Below, piece after piece: positions 55,839-64,000 of a DNA stretch of 64,000 nt. Position numbers and translations under genes: made by a program. The notes below the pieces were generated by a model. It was not told where the DNA came from, did not search any database, and was given only the letters and a program-made list of their open reading frames with translations. Position 1 is the stretch's first letter; every line of letters starts with the position of its first letter. Source of the stretch: Thiorhodovibrio frisius (GTDB lineage Bacteria; Pseudomonadota; Gammaproteobacteria; Chromatiales; Chromatiaceae); contig NZ_CP121471.1 in NCBI RefSeq assembly GCF_033954835.1, positions 434,001 through 498,000 on the forward strand. Reading direction: 5' to 3'.

Positions 55839-56252
55839 ATGATATCCAATCGACCCTACCTGATTCGGGCGCTGTTCGAGTGGATACTCGATAATCATAT
55901 GACGCCGCATCTTCTGGTGGATGCCTTGCACCCGGAGGCCGATGTTCCGCGCAAGTTTGTCGAAGAAGGGCGAATTGTGCTCAATATTGCCCCGACAGCG
56001 GTCAAAGATCTGGTGATTTCCAACGATATGATCACCTTTTCCGCCCGTTTTGGCGGTGTGCCTTCAGTGGTTGGATTGCCGCCGGTTGCCGTGCTTGGCA
56101 TTTACGCCCGCGAGAATGGTCATGGCATGATCTTTCCGCAGGAGGAGGGACTCGATAGTCAGGGTTCCGGAGGGCAGGATCAAGCTGAGGGGAGCGACAA
56201 GGCCAAAGATGAACGCAAAGCCAAGCGCCCAGCGTTGCGCGTTGTGAAATAG
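55839..56252 (+). CDS. sspB: ClpXP adaptor SspB
   Basis: A 137-residue protein. RPYLIRALFEWILDNHMTPH, FVEEGRIVLNIAPTAVKDLV and FSARFGGVPSVVGLPPVAVL form the SspB substrate-binding domain. A flexible acidic linker follows, ending in RPALRVVK, the C-terminal peptide that docks on ClpX. It delivers tmRNA-tagged proteins to ClpXP, and this window's ssrA tag contains the AND-NY segment it recognises. It sits 316 bases after sspA, so it may have its own promoter. ATG 55839 is chosen over upstream frames. Confidence 0.96.
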   Translation: MISNRPYLIRALFEWILDNHMTPHLLVDALHPEADVPRKFVEEGRIVLNIAPTAVKDLVISNDMITFSARFGGVPSVVGLPPVAVLGIYARENGHGMIFPQEEGLDSQGSGGQDQAEGSDKAKDERKAKRPALRVVK

Positions 56253-56352
56253 CCGATTGGTCGCCGTCCCTGGCGGCCGACACCCTTCTCACTGAACTCA
56301 AACTGGGTGGTTGCGCTCAGCCGTGGCCCTGCGGCTTGTCTTGCCGGGGCGG

Positions 56353-56769
56353 CTAGTCGGTTTTGAACTCAGGCAAGCCCGAGCTGAGCCACCAGTTGGA
56401 GGTCTCCTCGTCATAAATCCACTGCTGACGGTCAGCGATGGACTTCAATGCCTGGCGATCACTCAGCACATATTCGATGCGGACAATCTGCTCCGCCCTG
56501 CCGTCCGCGATAATGACGGGTGGGCGCACCACCTCGTAGCCAGTCACACGAATATTATCAAAGAGTTCCGATGGTTCTTCCGGACGCTTATCCGGTTCGA
56601 TGAATTGCAGCGCCGCATCATTGTAGCCCCAGCGGATGGCCTGTCGATAACCGTTGGTCGCGCTCTCGAGCAGCCGATGTTCGCGTTCTTCCTTGACCTG
56701 TTGGCAGCCATGCAGTGGCAACAGCAATGCTAGCCCGAGCAGTAGCAATGGGGATTGAGTCAAGCGCAT
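56353..56769 (-). CDS. Hypothetical lipoprotein
   Basis: A 138-residue protein. The signal peptide LLLLGLALLLPLHGC ends in a lipobox, followed by QQVKEEREHRLLESATNGYR, AIRWGYNDAALQFIEP, and a small mixed fold (EYVLSDRQALKSIADRQQWI, WWLSSGLPEF). It resembles small gammaproteobacterial lipoproteins of unknown function, and no name is recognised. It is transcribed alone, towards sspB. The ATG at 56769 gives a standard signal peptide; the frame upstream to 56928 is not needed. Confidence 0.82.
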   Translation of the reverse strand: MRLTQSPLLLLGLALLLPLHGCQQVKEEREHRLLESATNGYRQAIRWGYNDAALQFIEPDKRPEEPSELFDNIRVTGYEVVRPPVIIADGRAEQIVRIEYVLSDRQALKSIADRQQWIYDEETSNWWLSSGLPEFKTD

Positions 56770-56979
56770 AATAGGGGGTCCTTTTTCCGCAAAAGTCGCA
56801 TGATGGAGCGCCGTGGCTGATGATTCCGGGTTGGTCTGTGGCGGCCGGGTATACCAATCGGAAACGAGCTGAAATCTCAAAGGGTTTTGGTATAAGACGT
56901 ATGCATTATGGAACCGAAGCCCGAGCATCGGTCAAGTTGTCCGCATTATTCTACTTTTTTTTCGGTTTAGGGAGTTGCT

Positions 56980-58224
56980 TTGGAGTCGTCGCCTGAAATT
57001 GCTCGGACACAGGATAAGGCGTCAGCCCGTGATGCTCCCAGCGAGCCCCTGTTGAAGCTGTCGGTGGGGGATACGCGGGTGACCCTGCTTGGCACCGCGC
57101 ATGTCTCGCGCGCCAGCGTCGAAAAGGTTAGGGAGCTCCTGCGCGAGCCTGGAGTTTACTCAGCCGTGGCGGTTGAGCTCTGTCAGAGCCGGTACCAGGC
57201 GCTAATGGAGCCAGATGCGCTTGCGAAGCTTGACCTTTTTGCCGTCATTCGTGAGAAACGTGCGCACATGGTTGCCGCCAACCTGGCGCTGTCGGCCTAT
57301 CAGCAGCGGCTGGCGGAACAAATCGGCGTCGAGCCTGGGGCCGAGCAGCGCGAGGCAATCGATCAGGCACGGCGTCTGGGATTGCCGATCCTGCTGATTG
57401 ATCGCGAGATTGGGGTGACGCTCAGGCGCGCGGCGCGCAATATGGGCTGGTTCAAGCGGCTGAATTTGTTTGTGGGGTTGTTGGCCGGTCTGCTGTCGCG
57501 TGATCAGGTCACCGAAGATGACATTGAGGCGCTGAAGCAGGGGGATGTGCTCGAAACGGCGTTTAGCGAATTCGCCGAGAACCGTCAGGACTTGTTCGAG
57601 CCTCTGATTAACGAGCGGGACCGCTTTATGGCGGCGCGACTGCGCGAGGAAATTGGCCAACATGACTATGGCCAGGTACTGGCGGTTATCGGTGCCGGAC
57701 ATACAAAAGGTGTGGCGCGGGAGTTGACCGGGCAGGTGCGCTCGCCGGCTGAGTTAATTGCCGAGCTGTCGTTGGTGCCGCCGGTCGGCGCGCTCTGGCG
57801 TGCGCTGCCGTGGTTGGTGGTTGCGGTGATTCTTGGGCTTTTCGTCCGTGGTTTCACCCAGGGGGCCGATGTAGGCTGGGACGTGATTGTCGACTGGGTG
57901 CTGATTAACGGTGGCCTGTCCGCACTGGGTGCCGCGCTGGCAGGCGCGCATCCGCTCACGGTGATTGGCGCCTTTTGCGCCGCCCCCCTGACGTCGCTAA
58001 ATCCAACCATCGGTGCGGGAATGGTGGCTGCCGCTATCGAACTCTTTCTGCGCCGTCCGCGGGTTGCGGACTTCCGCCGTCTGCGCGATGAGGTTGCATG
58101 CTGGTCGGGCTGGTGGCGCAACCGCGTGGCCCGTATCCTGCTAGTGTTTGTTTTTAGCACCATCGGCTCGGCGTTGGGAACCTATATCGCCGGCTTCCAC
58201 CTGGCGGCGCGGTTGTTTGGCTAG
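56980..58224 (+). CDS. TraB/PrgY-family membrane protein
   Basis: A 414-residue protein. The soluble TraB domain has VTLLGTAHVSRASVEKVREL, AVAVELCQSRY, LIDREIGVTLRRA and VIGAGHTKGVARELTG, with conserved Glu and two GxH-type motifs like those of Tiki/GumN metalloproteases. Three or four C-terminal helices follow (WLVVAVILGLFVRGF, LTVIGAFCAAPLTSLNPTIG, ILLVFVFSTIGSALGTYI). In enterococci the family blocks pheromone signalling; its proteobacterial role is unknown. The start appears to be TTG at 56980 behind GGGAG. Confidence 0.9.
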   Translation: MESSPEIARTQDKASARDAPSEPLLKLSVGDTRVTLLGTAHVSRASVEKVRELLREPGVYSAVAVELCQSRYQALMEPDALAKLDLFAVIREKRAHMVAANLALSAYQQRLAEQIGVEPGAEQREAIDQARRLGLPILLIDREIGVTLRRAARNMGWFKRLNLFVGLLAGLLSRDQVTEDDIEALKQGDVLETAFSEFAENRQDLFEPLINERDRFMAARLREEIGQHDYGQVLAVIGAGHTKGVARELTGQVRSPAELIAELSLVPPVGALWRALPWLVVAVILGLFVRGFTQGADVGWDVIVDWVLINGGLSALGAALAGAHPLTVIGAFCAAPLTSLNPTIGAGMVAAAIELFLRRPRVADFRRLRDEVACWSGWWRNRVARILLVFVFSTIGSALGTYIAGFHLAARLFG

Positions 58225-58275
58225 CTAGCCTCGCTGCAAGAGTCCATGAGTGCAACGCAAGTGATGAAAGGATTA

Positions 58276-58325
58276 ACGTGAAACAGCAGTTTTCTTGTTC
58301 GGGGTCGCTGGGACTATGAGCGTCA
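58276..58325 (+). repeat. 50-base motif, copy 3, ending at the kdsD start
   Basis: TTAACGTGAAACAGC, a spacer, then GGGTCGCTGGGACTATGAGCG. Here the ATG of the motif is the kdsD start at 58316. Confidence 0.55.
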
Positions 58326-59332
58326 GCATAGAAAGCTCCGAGCAAATTGCGGGTATTCATGATGTGGACTGCGCGAGCGTGAAGGCGCCAGAGGGGTTGC
58401 CAGATTACGCCGCAATCGCGCGGGAAGTCTTTCGCATCGAGGCCGAAGCCGTGGCTGGGCTTGCGGCCCATGTCGATGGTGCATTCAGCTCCGCCGTAGC
58501 GGCCATTCTTGCCAGCTCCGGGCGCACCATCGTCTGCGGCATTGGTAAGTCCGGAATTATTGGCAAGAAAATCTCCGCCACCCTGGCTAGTACGGGCACG
58601 CCGTCATTTTTCATGCACCCGGCCGAGGCATGTCATGGCGACCTCGGCATGGTCGATGGCAACGATACCTTAATTGCCATCTCTCACTCCGGAGAGACCG
58701 AGGAGCTTTTGCGCCTGCTCCCCTTTCTGCGAGACAATGGCAATTGCACCATTGCGCTGACCGGTAATACCCGCTCGACTCTTGCGCGTCAGGTCGATCA
58801 TCATCTTTGGGTGCATGTGGCGCGCGAGGCCTGCCCCTTGCAGCTTGCCCCTACGGCTTCCACCACCGCAACCCTGGCGATGGGGGATGCGCTGGCCGTC
58901 GCCCTGATGCGGGCGCGTCGCTTTCAGGCGCATCACTTCGCGCGCTTTCATCCGGGCGGCAGTCTGGGGCGGCGCATGCTTGGCCTGGTGCGCGATGAAA
59001 TGTGCGCTGACAATCTGCCCTTTATCAAGCCGGATGCCCTGGCCGCCGAACTGGTGGCCACCATGAGTAGCGGCCGGCTCGGCTTGGCGATAGTGAGTCA
59101 GGATGGCACCACGGCCGAGGGCGTGATCACCGATGGCGATCTGCGCCGCGCACTCGAGACCAATCAGGAAGGTTTTTTCCGCTCGCGGGCGCGTGACATG
59201 ATGACCACTAATCCTGTGCTGATCGGCCCCGACAGCCGCATGAGCGCGGCGATGGAGCTGATGGCAGAGCGGCGCATCACCTCGCTGGTGGTCGTGGACG
59301 ACACCGGCATTCTTGGCGTGGTTCAGAAGTAA
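58316..59332 (+). CDS. kdsD: Arabinose 5-phosphate isomerase
   Basis: A 338-residue protein. The SIS domain has TIVCGIGKSGIIGKKISATL, AEACHGDLGMV, and AISHSGETEELLRLLPFL. A linker HHFARFHPGGSLGRR (with conserved His) follows, then two CBS domains (GLAIVSQDGTTAEGVITDGD; MSAAMELMAERRITSLVVVD). It interconverts ribulose 5-phosphate and arabinose 5-phosphate, the first step to Kdo in lipopolysaccharide. The last CBS motif ends early (GVVQK), a few residues shorter than in E. coli. ATG 58316 is chosen. Confidence 0.95.
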   Translation: MSVSIESSEQIAGIHDVDCASVKAPEGLPDYAAIAREVFRIEAEAVAGLAAHVDGAFSSAVAAILASSGRTIVCGIGKSGIIGKKISATLASTGTPSFFMHPAEACHGDLGMVDGNDTLIAISHSGETEELLRLLPFLRDNGNCTIALTGNTRSTLARQVDHHLWVHVAREACPLQLAPTASTTATLAMGDALAVALMRARRFQAHHFARFHPGGSLGRRMLGLVRDEMCADNLPFIKPDALAAELVATMSSGRLGLAIVSQDGTTAEGVITDGDLRRALETNQEGFFRSRARDMMTTNPVLIGPDSRMSAAMELMAERRITSLVVVDDTGILGVVQK

Positions 59333-59362
59333 CCCGAGTAATGATGCTGACTGGTGCGCCGG

Positions 59363-59899
59363 TTAACGCGGGGCGTGCAGGGTCAGCACATCGTCGCGCT
59401 GTAGCAAATCTACCCGGCGCAGAAACGTCATGCCGAGCAGTACTTCGTGTCCAGGCATGTTGGGCATGACCACCGCATGGATGTTCTGCGCGCTCAGGCC
59501 GCCGATGGTGAGGCGGTCGATGCGTGTGGTCCATGTGTCGACAATGCCGTTGGCGGTCTTGCTACGCCCGCCCGCTTTCAGTGGCAGCGCGAGTTGGCGT
59601 GCAAGCTCAAGCGGCAGGGCGACAGCGCTCGCGCCGGTATCGACCAGAAAGGTGACAGGCGTTCCGTTGATGGTGCCGGGCGCGACATAATGGCCCAAAC
59701 GGTTGGGTTTCAAGACCACTTGGGCGCGCCCATCGCTGCTGGTCGTGACTTGCAGATTCCGATTGGGGTTGTCCTCGCCGTCAAGATATTGCTGAAAAAA
59801 CAATCCCAGCAGTGCCAGCCCGACAATCCAGGCGGCAAAGAACATGATCTGGCCCAGACGCGCGGGCAGATCCTTGGAGCTCGGCAGCGGCTCTTGCAT
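59363..59899 (-). CDS. Membrane-anchored retropepsin-like aspartic protease
   Basis: A 178-residue protein: N-terminal helix (IMFFAAWIVGLALLGLFFQQ), then a single-lobe aspartic protease fold with VTFLVDTGASAVALPLELA carrying the catalytic Asp in the DTGAS motif, the flap region NGIVDTWTTRIDRLTIGGL and NMPGHEVLLGMTFLRRVDLL. This is the TIGR02281 family, which is thought to dimerise like retropepsin; substrates are unknown. It is convergent with kdsD, 30 bases apart. Confidence 0.92.
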   Translation of the reverse strand: MQEPLPSSKDLPARLGQIMFFAAWIVGLALLGLFFQQYLDGEDNPNRNLQVTTSSDGRAQVVLKPNRLGHYVAPGTINGTPVTFLVDTGASAVALPLELARQLALPLKAGGRSKTANGIVDTWTTRIDRLTIGGLSAQNIHAVVMPNMPGHEVLLGMTFLRRVDLLQRDDVLTLHAPR

Positions 59900-60111
59900 C
59901 GGTCGGTTATGCTCCCAATTGCAAACTGAGCGACTGTTTCAGTCGCAGGCATTTTCAGACGGTTTCGACTGTCTCAGCTATACTTAAAGGTTGCCAGTAT
60001 CAGGTATTTTGGCATCACTTCCCCGACCCATGCGCGGGGTGCCCATGCTCGGGGCGCTGGTGCTCTGAGCATGGGGCAAGTTGCACGGATCCAACCGGCT
60101 CGCTCTGATTC

Positions 60112-60444
60112 ATGCTGATCTCCGGCCATCTTAACCAGCTTAGTCTTTACCGCCAGTGGGATCAGCCCTCGCTTGCGGCGCGTCAGGCCGAGCAGCCGGC
60201 GGCGGCCACCCCCGCAGAAGATAGAACCAGCCAGGCGCCTTTCACCCCGCGCCCGGTGCTGGAGCCCGAGCAAGCCGAGCGCTTCAGTCGGCGTCAGACC
60301 CGCCCCTCGGCAACGGATAGGCCGGTGGAGGTGGAGGAACAGAACGCCATGGCTCTGCAGGCACTCGATATTTATCATGATGTCAGCACCAATCAGGAAC
60401 GCGAGTACGTGCGCGCTGTCTTTGGTGTGGATGTCTATGCCTGA
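60112..60444 (+). CDS. Hypothetical protein, conserved-looking small
   Basis: A 110-residue protein. The middle is low-complexity (Pro, Ala, Glu, Arg), while the end EEQNAMALQALDIYHDVSTN then QEREYVRAVFGVDVYA looks structured, and similar C-termini occur in small proteins of Chromatiales. No function is known. It lies 77 bases before the signalling operon on the same strand. The 213 bases before it (59900-60111) show nothing definite. Confidence 0.65.
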   Translation: MLISGHLNQLSLYRQWDQPSLAARQAEQPAAATPAEDRTSQAPFTPRPVLEPEQAERFSRRQTRPSATDRPVEVEEQNAMALQALDIYHDVSTNQEREYVRAVFGVDVYA

Positions 60445-60521
60445 TTCCCTGTCCTTGCGTTGCATCCTGTCCGGCTCTTCCCCTGCCTGCGGATTTCGCA
60501 GCCATTCGGTATAGTGCGGCC

Positions 60522-61748
60522 ATGAATCTGGCCAAAAAAATGGTATTGGTAGTCGATGATTTTCAGAACATGCGCAGCACGCTGCGGCAGATGCTGATGT
60601 CGATCGGCTTTGAACATATCACGCCGGTGGCCACCGGGGAGGATGCGCTAGCGGCGCTGCGCGCCAGGCGCTTCGACATTGTGTTGTGCGACTACAACCT
60701 GGGCGAGGGGATTGACGGACAGCAGTTGCTCGATCAGGCGCGCGCCGAGGGAGCGATCAATCTTGCCACCGTTTTTGTGATGGTCACGGCCGAAAACTCC
60801 AACGAGATGGTCATGGGTGCGCTCGAATTCACCCCAGACGCATATGTCTCCAAGCCCTTCACGAAAGATTTGCTGGGCGCGCGTCTTGGGCGCGCGCTGC
60901 GCCGGCGCGAACCCCTGATTCCGGTGGCGAGCGCGCTGAGCAAACAGGGCCCGGCCGTCGCCGTCGAGGCGCTTGATCTGCTCCTGAACCAAACCCAGCC
61001 CAACCGCCTGGAATTGCTGCGCATACGCGCCGAGCTGGCGTTTTCCATGGGCGATCTCGAGGGAGCCGAGGCCACTTGTGGCGAGGCCATGGCCGATAAG
61101 CCTCTGGCCTGGGCGCTGACCCGGCGCGGGCAGATTGCCGAGGCGCGAGGCGATGCCGCAGCTGCTGCGGCCTTGTATCGGGAGTCTATTGCGCTGACGG
61201 CGCACTACATGCCTGCGCATGATCAGCTGGCCGCGTTATGCGAGCGGCAGGGGCGCGCGCAAGAGGCGCTTGAGGTGTTGGTCGCCGCCTTGGAGCGCTC
61301 ACCAAAGTCCCTGCGACGCCAGCGCAGCCTGGCGCGGCTGGCGACCCGCCTGAAGCGCGATGAGCTGGCCGGGCCGGCATGGGAGCGCGCGATTCACTTC
61401 GCGCGGCAGATGGGCCTGCCGGATGCCGCCGATTATCTGGGCCTGATCCGGGTGCTGGTCGCGCGCGGCGACATGCGTGAGGCGCGGTTGCGCATTAAGA
61501 CCATGGCGCGGCGCTGCGCCGGGGACCTGCAACTCGGATACTGGGATCTGGCCGCCAGAATGCTCTGTCTGCCACTTAGCGACGGCGCTGGCCTGAATGC
61601 CCTGCTGGCAGAGCTTGACGCCTTGCTCGAGAAAGGGCCTGTGCCCAAGCGCGCTGGCGCTGCCTTGGCCGAGGCCGTGGCCAGCACCGGAGAGCTGGCG
61701 CGTTATCCTGCGCTAGCGACCCTGCGCGATCAGGAGATTGACCCATGA
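60522..61748 (+). CDS. Response regulator with TPR-type C-terminus
   Basis: A 408-residue protein. Receiver domain: MVLVVDDFQNMRSTLRQML with the acidic pair, phospho-Asp in FDIVLCDYNLGEGIDGQQLL (about residue 56), and YVSKPFTKDLL with the conserved Lys. From about residue 150 come helical repeats of TPR type (LRIRAELAFSMGDLEGAEAT, WALTRRGQIAEARGDAAAAA, DQLAALCERQGRAQEALEVL). No DNA-binding output is seen, so it likely works by protein contact. It overlaps the kinase gene by four bases. Confidence 0.92.
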   Translation: MNLAKKMVLVVDDFQNMRSTLRQMLMSIGFEHITPVATGEDALAALRARRFDIVLCDYNLGEGIDGQQLLDQARAEGAINLATVFVMVTAENSNEMVMGALEFTPDAYVSKPFTKDLLGARLGRALRRREPLIPVASALSKQGPAVAVEALDLLLNQTQPNRLELLRIRAELAFSMGDLEGAEATCGEAMADKPLAWALTRRGQIAEARGDAAAAAALYRESIALTAHYMPAHDQLAALCERQGRAQEALEVLVAALERSPKSLRRQRSLARLATRLKRDELAGPAWERAIHFARQMGLPDAADYLGLIRVLVARGDMREARLRIKTMARRCAGDLQLGYWDLAARMLCLPLSDGAGLNALLAELDALLEKGPVPKRAGAALAEAVASTGELARYPALATLRDQEIDP

Positions 61749-62440
61749 GCGGGCTCGACTTCAGTGCCGTGCTGGCCATTGGCATTCACGACATGAAAAA
61801 CTCCCTGAACCGGGTGCTGAGCGCGGTGGACGAGCTGTCAGGCTGCCAAAGTAGTGGGTGCACGGGTGCAACAGAATCGCTGATGCAACTCCAGTACGAA
61901 GCGCGGCGGATGAAAGACAATCTAACCAAATTGCTGACCATCTATCGCCATGATCATGACCTGTACCAACCCAACTTTTCTGAGATCAATTTGTTTGAGC
62001 TGCTCGAGGACGCTTGGCTCAACAATAAATCACTGATTGATCAGCGCAAGCTGCACTGTGATATCGACTGTGATCCGGACCTGAACTGGACTCTCGACGC
62101 CTATCTCGTGAGCTCCTTGATTGAAAATGTGCTGACTAACACTATGCGCTATACTCAAGCAGTGGTTTGCCTGAGCGCGCGTCGGGATGGTGACTGGCTC
62201 TATCTGAGTGTGGATGACGATGGGCCCGGTTTTCCTGCCGCCATGCTTGGGCGGCGCAACCTGCAAGATAGTGCCGCGCCCGACGCCAGACTCGGCAACA
62301 CCGGACTGGGCCTGCACTTCTGTGCCCTGGTCGCCGAGCGCCACTGCACGCCCGACGGCGCTCGCGGGCTCATAGAGCTCAGTAACGCCGGGCCGCTGGG
62401 TGGCGGGCATTTTGAGCTCAAGTTGCCCGCTATTGGGTAG
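61745..62440 (+). CDS. Histidine kinase without sensor domain
   Basis: A 231-residue cytoplasmic kinase: H box LAIGIHDMKNSLNRVLSAVD with His near residue 13, N box SSLIENVLTNTMRYTQAVV, G1 SVDDDGPGFPAAML and G2 LGNTGLGLHFCALVAERH. No transmembrane or sensing domain precedes the H box, so input must come from partner proteins. It lies between two receiver-domain proteins, its likely substrates. Confidence 0.92.
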   Translation: MSGLDFSAVLAIGIHDMKNSLNRVLSAVDELSGCQSSGCTGATESLMQLQYEARRMKDNLTKLLTIYRHDHDLYQPNFSEINLFELLEDAWLNNKSLIDQRKLHCDIDCDPDLNWTLDAYLVSSLIENVLTNTMRYTQAVVCLSARRDGDWLYLSVDDDGPGFPAAMLGRRNLQDSAAPDARLGNTGLGLHFCALVAERHCTPDGARGLIELSNAGPLGGGHFELKLPAIG

Positions 62441-62514
62441 GGCGTTTACTGGCCGGATTGGTACGCTAGGTGCTGGCAACAAGACGCCAGACAAGCTAGG
62501 ATTGACAGCGGCGG

Positions 62515-64000
62515 ATGGTCGATGGTGACTTTGTAATTTGCAGTGGAGCTGGCAGTAACAGCATTGTGAGCAGGCAGGATTACCGCATACTGATCGTCGA
62601 TGATGAACCGGCGAATATTTATCTGCTCTCGCGCATGCTGGGCGACAGCTACCGCATTGTCGAGGCACGCGGTGGCGAGGAGGCGTTGGCCATCGCCCGG
62701 GGCCCCGACAAGCCGGCCTTGATTCTGCTCGACGTGATGATGCCAGAGGTCGACGGCTTCGAGGTGTGTCGGCGGCTTAAGGCCGATGATGAGACCAAAG
62801 ATATTATCGTCATTTTCGTTACCGCCATTGGCGACAGCGCGGCGGAAGAAGTCGGGCTGAATCTGGGCGCAGCAGATTACATCACCAAACCTATCAGTCT
62901 GCCGATCGTGCGCGCGCGGGTGCGCAACCAGATTAACATGCGTCTGAAGGCGGACATGCTTGAGGCCATGTCCTACATCGACGGCCTGACACACGTCTAC
63001 AACAGGCGCAAGTTCGACACTCTATTGCATAAGGAGTGGCAGCGCGCGCGTCACAGTGGCAAGCCGCTGGGCCTGATCATGATCGACTTCGATCATTTCA
63101 AAGCGCTGAACGACCACTACGGCCATGGTGCCGGGGATATCTGTCTTCAACAGGGGGCTGCGGCACTCGGCGGCGCGCTCAAGCGCCAGAGCGACCTGCT
63201 CGCGCGCTATGGCGGCGAGGAATTTGTCGCTCTGCTCCCGGAGACCGATCTGGAAGGTGCCAGGTTGACGGCCGAGGCCATGCGCGCGGCGGTCAAGGCG
63301 CTTGGCCTGGAGCACAAATACTCCTCGGCGGCGGGGCATGTCACCGTCAGTTTGGGGGTGGCGGCCGTCAACGCCGATGGTGAGCATGCGGCGACCTATC
63401 TGCTGGAACTGGCCGACCGTGCTCTGAATCGCGCCAAGGCGAGCGGTCGTGATCGGGCGGTGCTGATGGATGAGGCCATGGATGCCGAACTCAACGCCGG
63501 GGACATCGCCGCGCCCCGGCGCTCGGACGATGCCCTGGCCAGGGCAGAGGCAAGGGCAGAAAGCGTCGGCGAGGCCCAGGACCTGGTGTCAACGGATGTC
63601 GGTGCCAGCGATTATGTCTCGGAGCGTCGTCGCTATGGTGCGACCTCGGGCGACCGCAAATTCCTGCCGCAAGCCGAAGCGGTGCTGCATGCGCTGAACG
63701 CCCTTTATCTGTTGCCGTTGAGCGCCGAGCTGCATGCGGAACTCGACAGCCTTCATTATGCGGCGAGCGATCTACTCAGTCGACTCGATGTTGAAGGCGT
63801 GGGCATGCAGGAGGAGCCGGAGATTCCGGCTGCGTTCGTGCCAGAAACGGCCGTTCCTCAAACACTCGAAGCCATCTCCCAGGGGCAGTTTCCGGGGCAG
63901 GCGGGAACTTTTGGCGATCTTCTGCCCACGCAGGCGCAAGCAGATAGCGCAAATGCGGAGTGCTTTGATGTCGCGGAGATGATGCGTCGCCTTGGGCAAG
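62515..64000 (+). CDS. Receiver-GGDEF diguanylate cyclase (runs off the window)
   Basis: At least 495 residues with no stop before the window ends. Receiver domain: YRILIVDDEPANIYLLSRML, phospho-Asp in ALILLDVMMPEVDGFEVCRR, DYITKPISLPIV. GGDEF domain: YIDGLTHVYNRRKFD, LGLIMIDFDHFKALNDHYGH, LLARYGGEEFVALLPETDLE with an active-type GGEEF motif and VTVSLGVAAV. A long acidic, low-complexity C-terminal region follows. It makes cyclic di-GMP on phosphorylation, as PleD does. Starts at ATG 62515 and GTG 62566 are both in frame. The kinase gene ends 74 bases upstream. Confidence 0.92.
   Translation, partial: MVDGDFVICSGAGSNSIVSRQDYRILIVDDEPANIYLLSRMLGDSYRIVEARGGEEALAIARGPDKPALILLDVMMPEVDGFEVCRRLKADDETKDIIVIFVTAIGDSAAEEVGLNLGAADYITKPISLPIVRARVRNQINMRLKADMLEAMSYIDGLTHVYNRRKFDTLLHKEWQRARHSGKPLGLIMIDFDHFKALNDHYGHGAGDICLQQGAAALGGALKRQSDLLARYGGEEFVALLPETDLEGARLTAEAMRAAVKALGLEHKYSSAAGHVTVSLGVAAVNADGEHAATYLLELADRALNRAKASGRDRAVLMDEAMDAELNAGDIAAPRRSDDALARAEARAESVGEAQDLVSTDVGASDYVSERRRYGATSGDRKFLPQAEAVLHALNALYLLPLSAELHAELDSLHYAASDLLSRLDVEGVGMQEEPEIPAAFVPETAVPQTLEAISQGQFPGQAGTFGDLLPTQAQADSANAECFDVAEMMRRLGQ

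Overview
The window looks like chromosome from a high-GC gammaproteobacterium, most likely a purple sulfur bacterium or relative (Chromatiales). The support is a petABC operon (Rieske, cytochrome b, cytochrome c1) followed by sspA and sspB, a tmRNA whose tag ends in ALAA, kdsD, a RecC of the E. coli type, and kef, slp and nif3 genes. The genus is an inference. The right third (about 43-64 kb) is ordered housekeeping sequence. The left two thirds are accessory sequence full of insertion sequences and broken genes.

Layout. 0-2.1 kb: two consecutive genes with twin-arginine-like leaders, one resembling a degenerate FtsZ and one a DnaA-type AAA+ protein lacking the DNA-binding domain. 2.1-3.5 kb: a broken RtcB-type ligase next to an intact release factor H. 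3.6-5.75 kb: a DUF262/HNH nuclease, probably defensive. 5.77-6.7 kb: two tandem fragments resembling group II intron 5' ends. 7.4-12.5 kb: a WYL regulator, the first part of recC, IS91-like copy A, the end of ppx, and the tmRNA gene. 12.6-28.3 kb: a cell-surface polysaccharide region (membrane protein, GtrA, GtrB-like glycosyltransferase, SGNH hydrolase, two GDP-mannose dehydratases, Wzm/Wzt exporter, start of a methyltransferase). It is interrupted by a DUF6399-type IS, an IS66 element and IS91-like copy B, and is cut at its right end by IS91-like copy C. 31-37 kb: degenerate intergenic repeats, a low-GC TIGR04255 gene ending in an attC-like site, fragments of transporters and regulators, a BrnT-like toxin with an XRE antitoxin, a DUF4239 membrane protein and a PDC sensor. 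37.5-42.5 kb: a type I restriction operon with hsdR and hsdM but no hsdS; in its place is a DUF1016 protein fused to an HsdS-like tail. 42.5-46.7 kb: an orphan NHLP-type RiPP precursor, a Kef K+ efflux pair, a truncated HxlR regulator and DUF3592 proteins. 46.7-64 kb: HerA/YjgR ATPase, cyclophilin, two Slp lipoproteins, Nif3, petABC, sspAB, TraB-like protein, kdsD, a retropepsin, and a response regulator/histidine kinase/diguanylate cyclase operon that runs off the window.

How parts work together. The tmRNA adds a degradation tag that SspB would deliver to ClpXP. The gmd-type enzymes make a deoxysugar nucleotide, and Wzm/Wzt would export a polymer whose end is probably capped by the methyltransferase that copy C has cut. 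Three near-identical IS91-like elements each carry the same cusA/czcA fragment beyond the 5' end of the transposase gene, and each has a perfect CTGT-N8-ACAG palindrome (LexA-type) at the probable transposase promoter. All three lie at a truncated gene on at least one side, which suggests they drove local deletions and rearrangements. Because the copies are near-identical, assembly error at these joins cannot be excluded from sequence alone.
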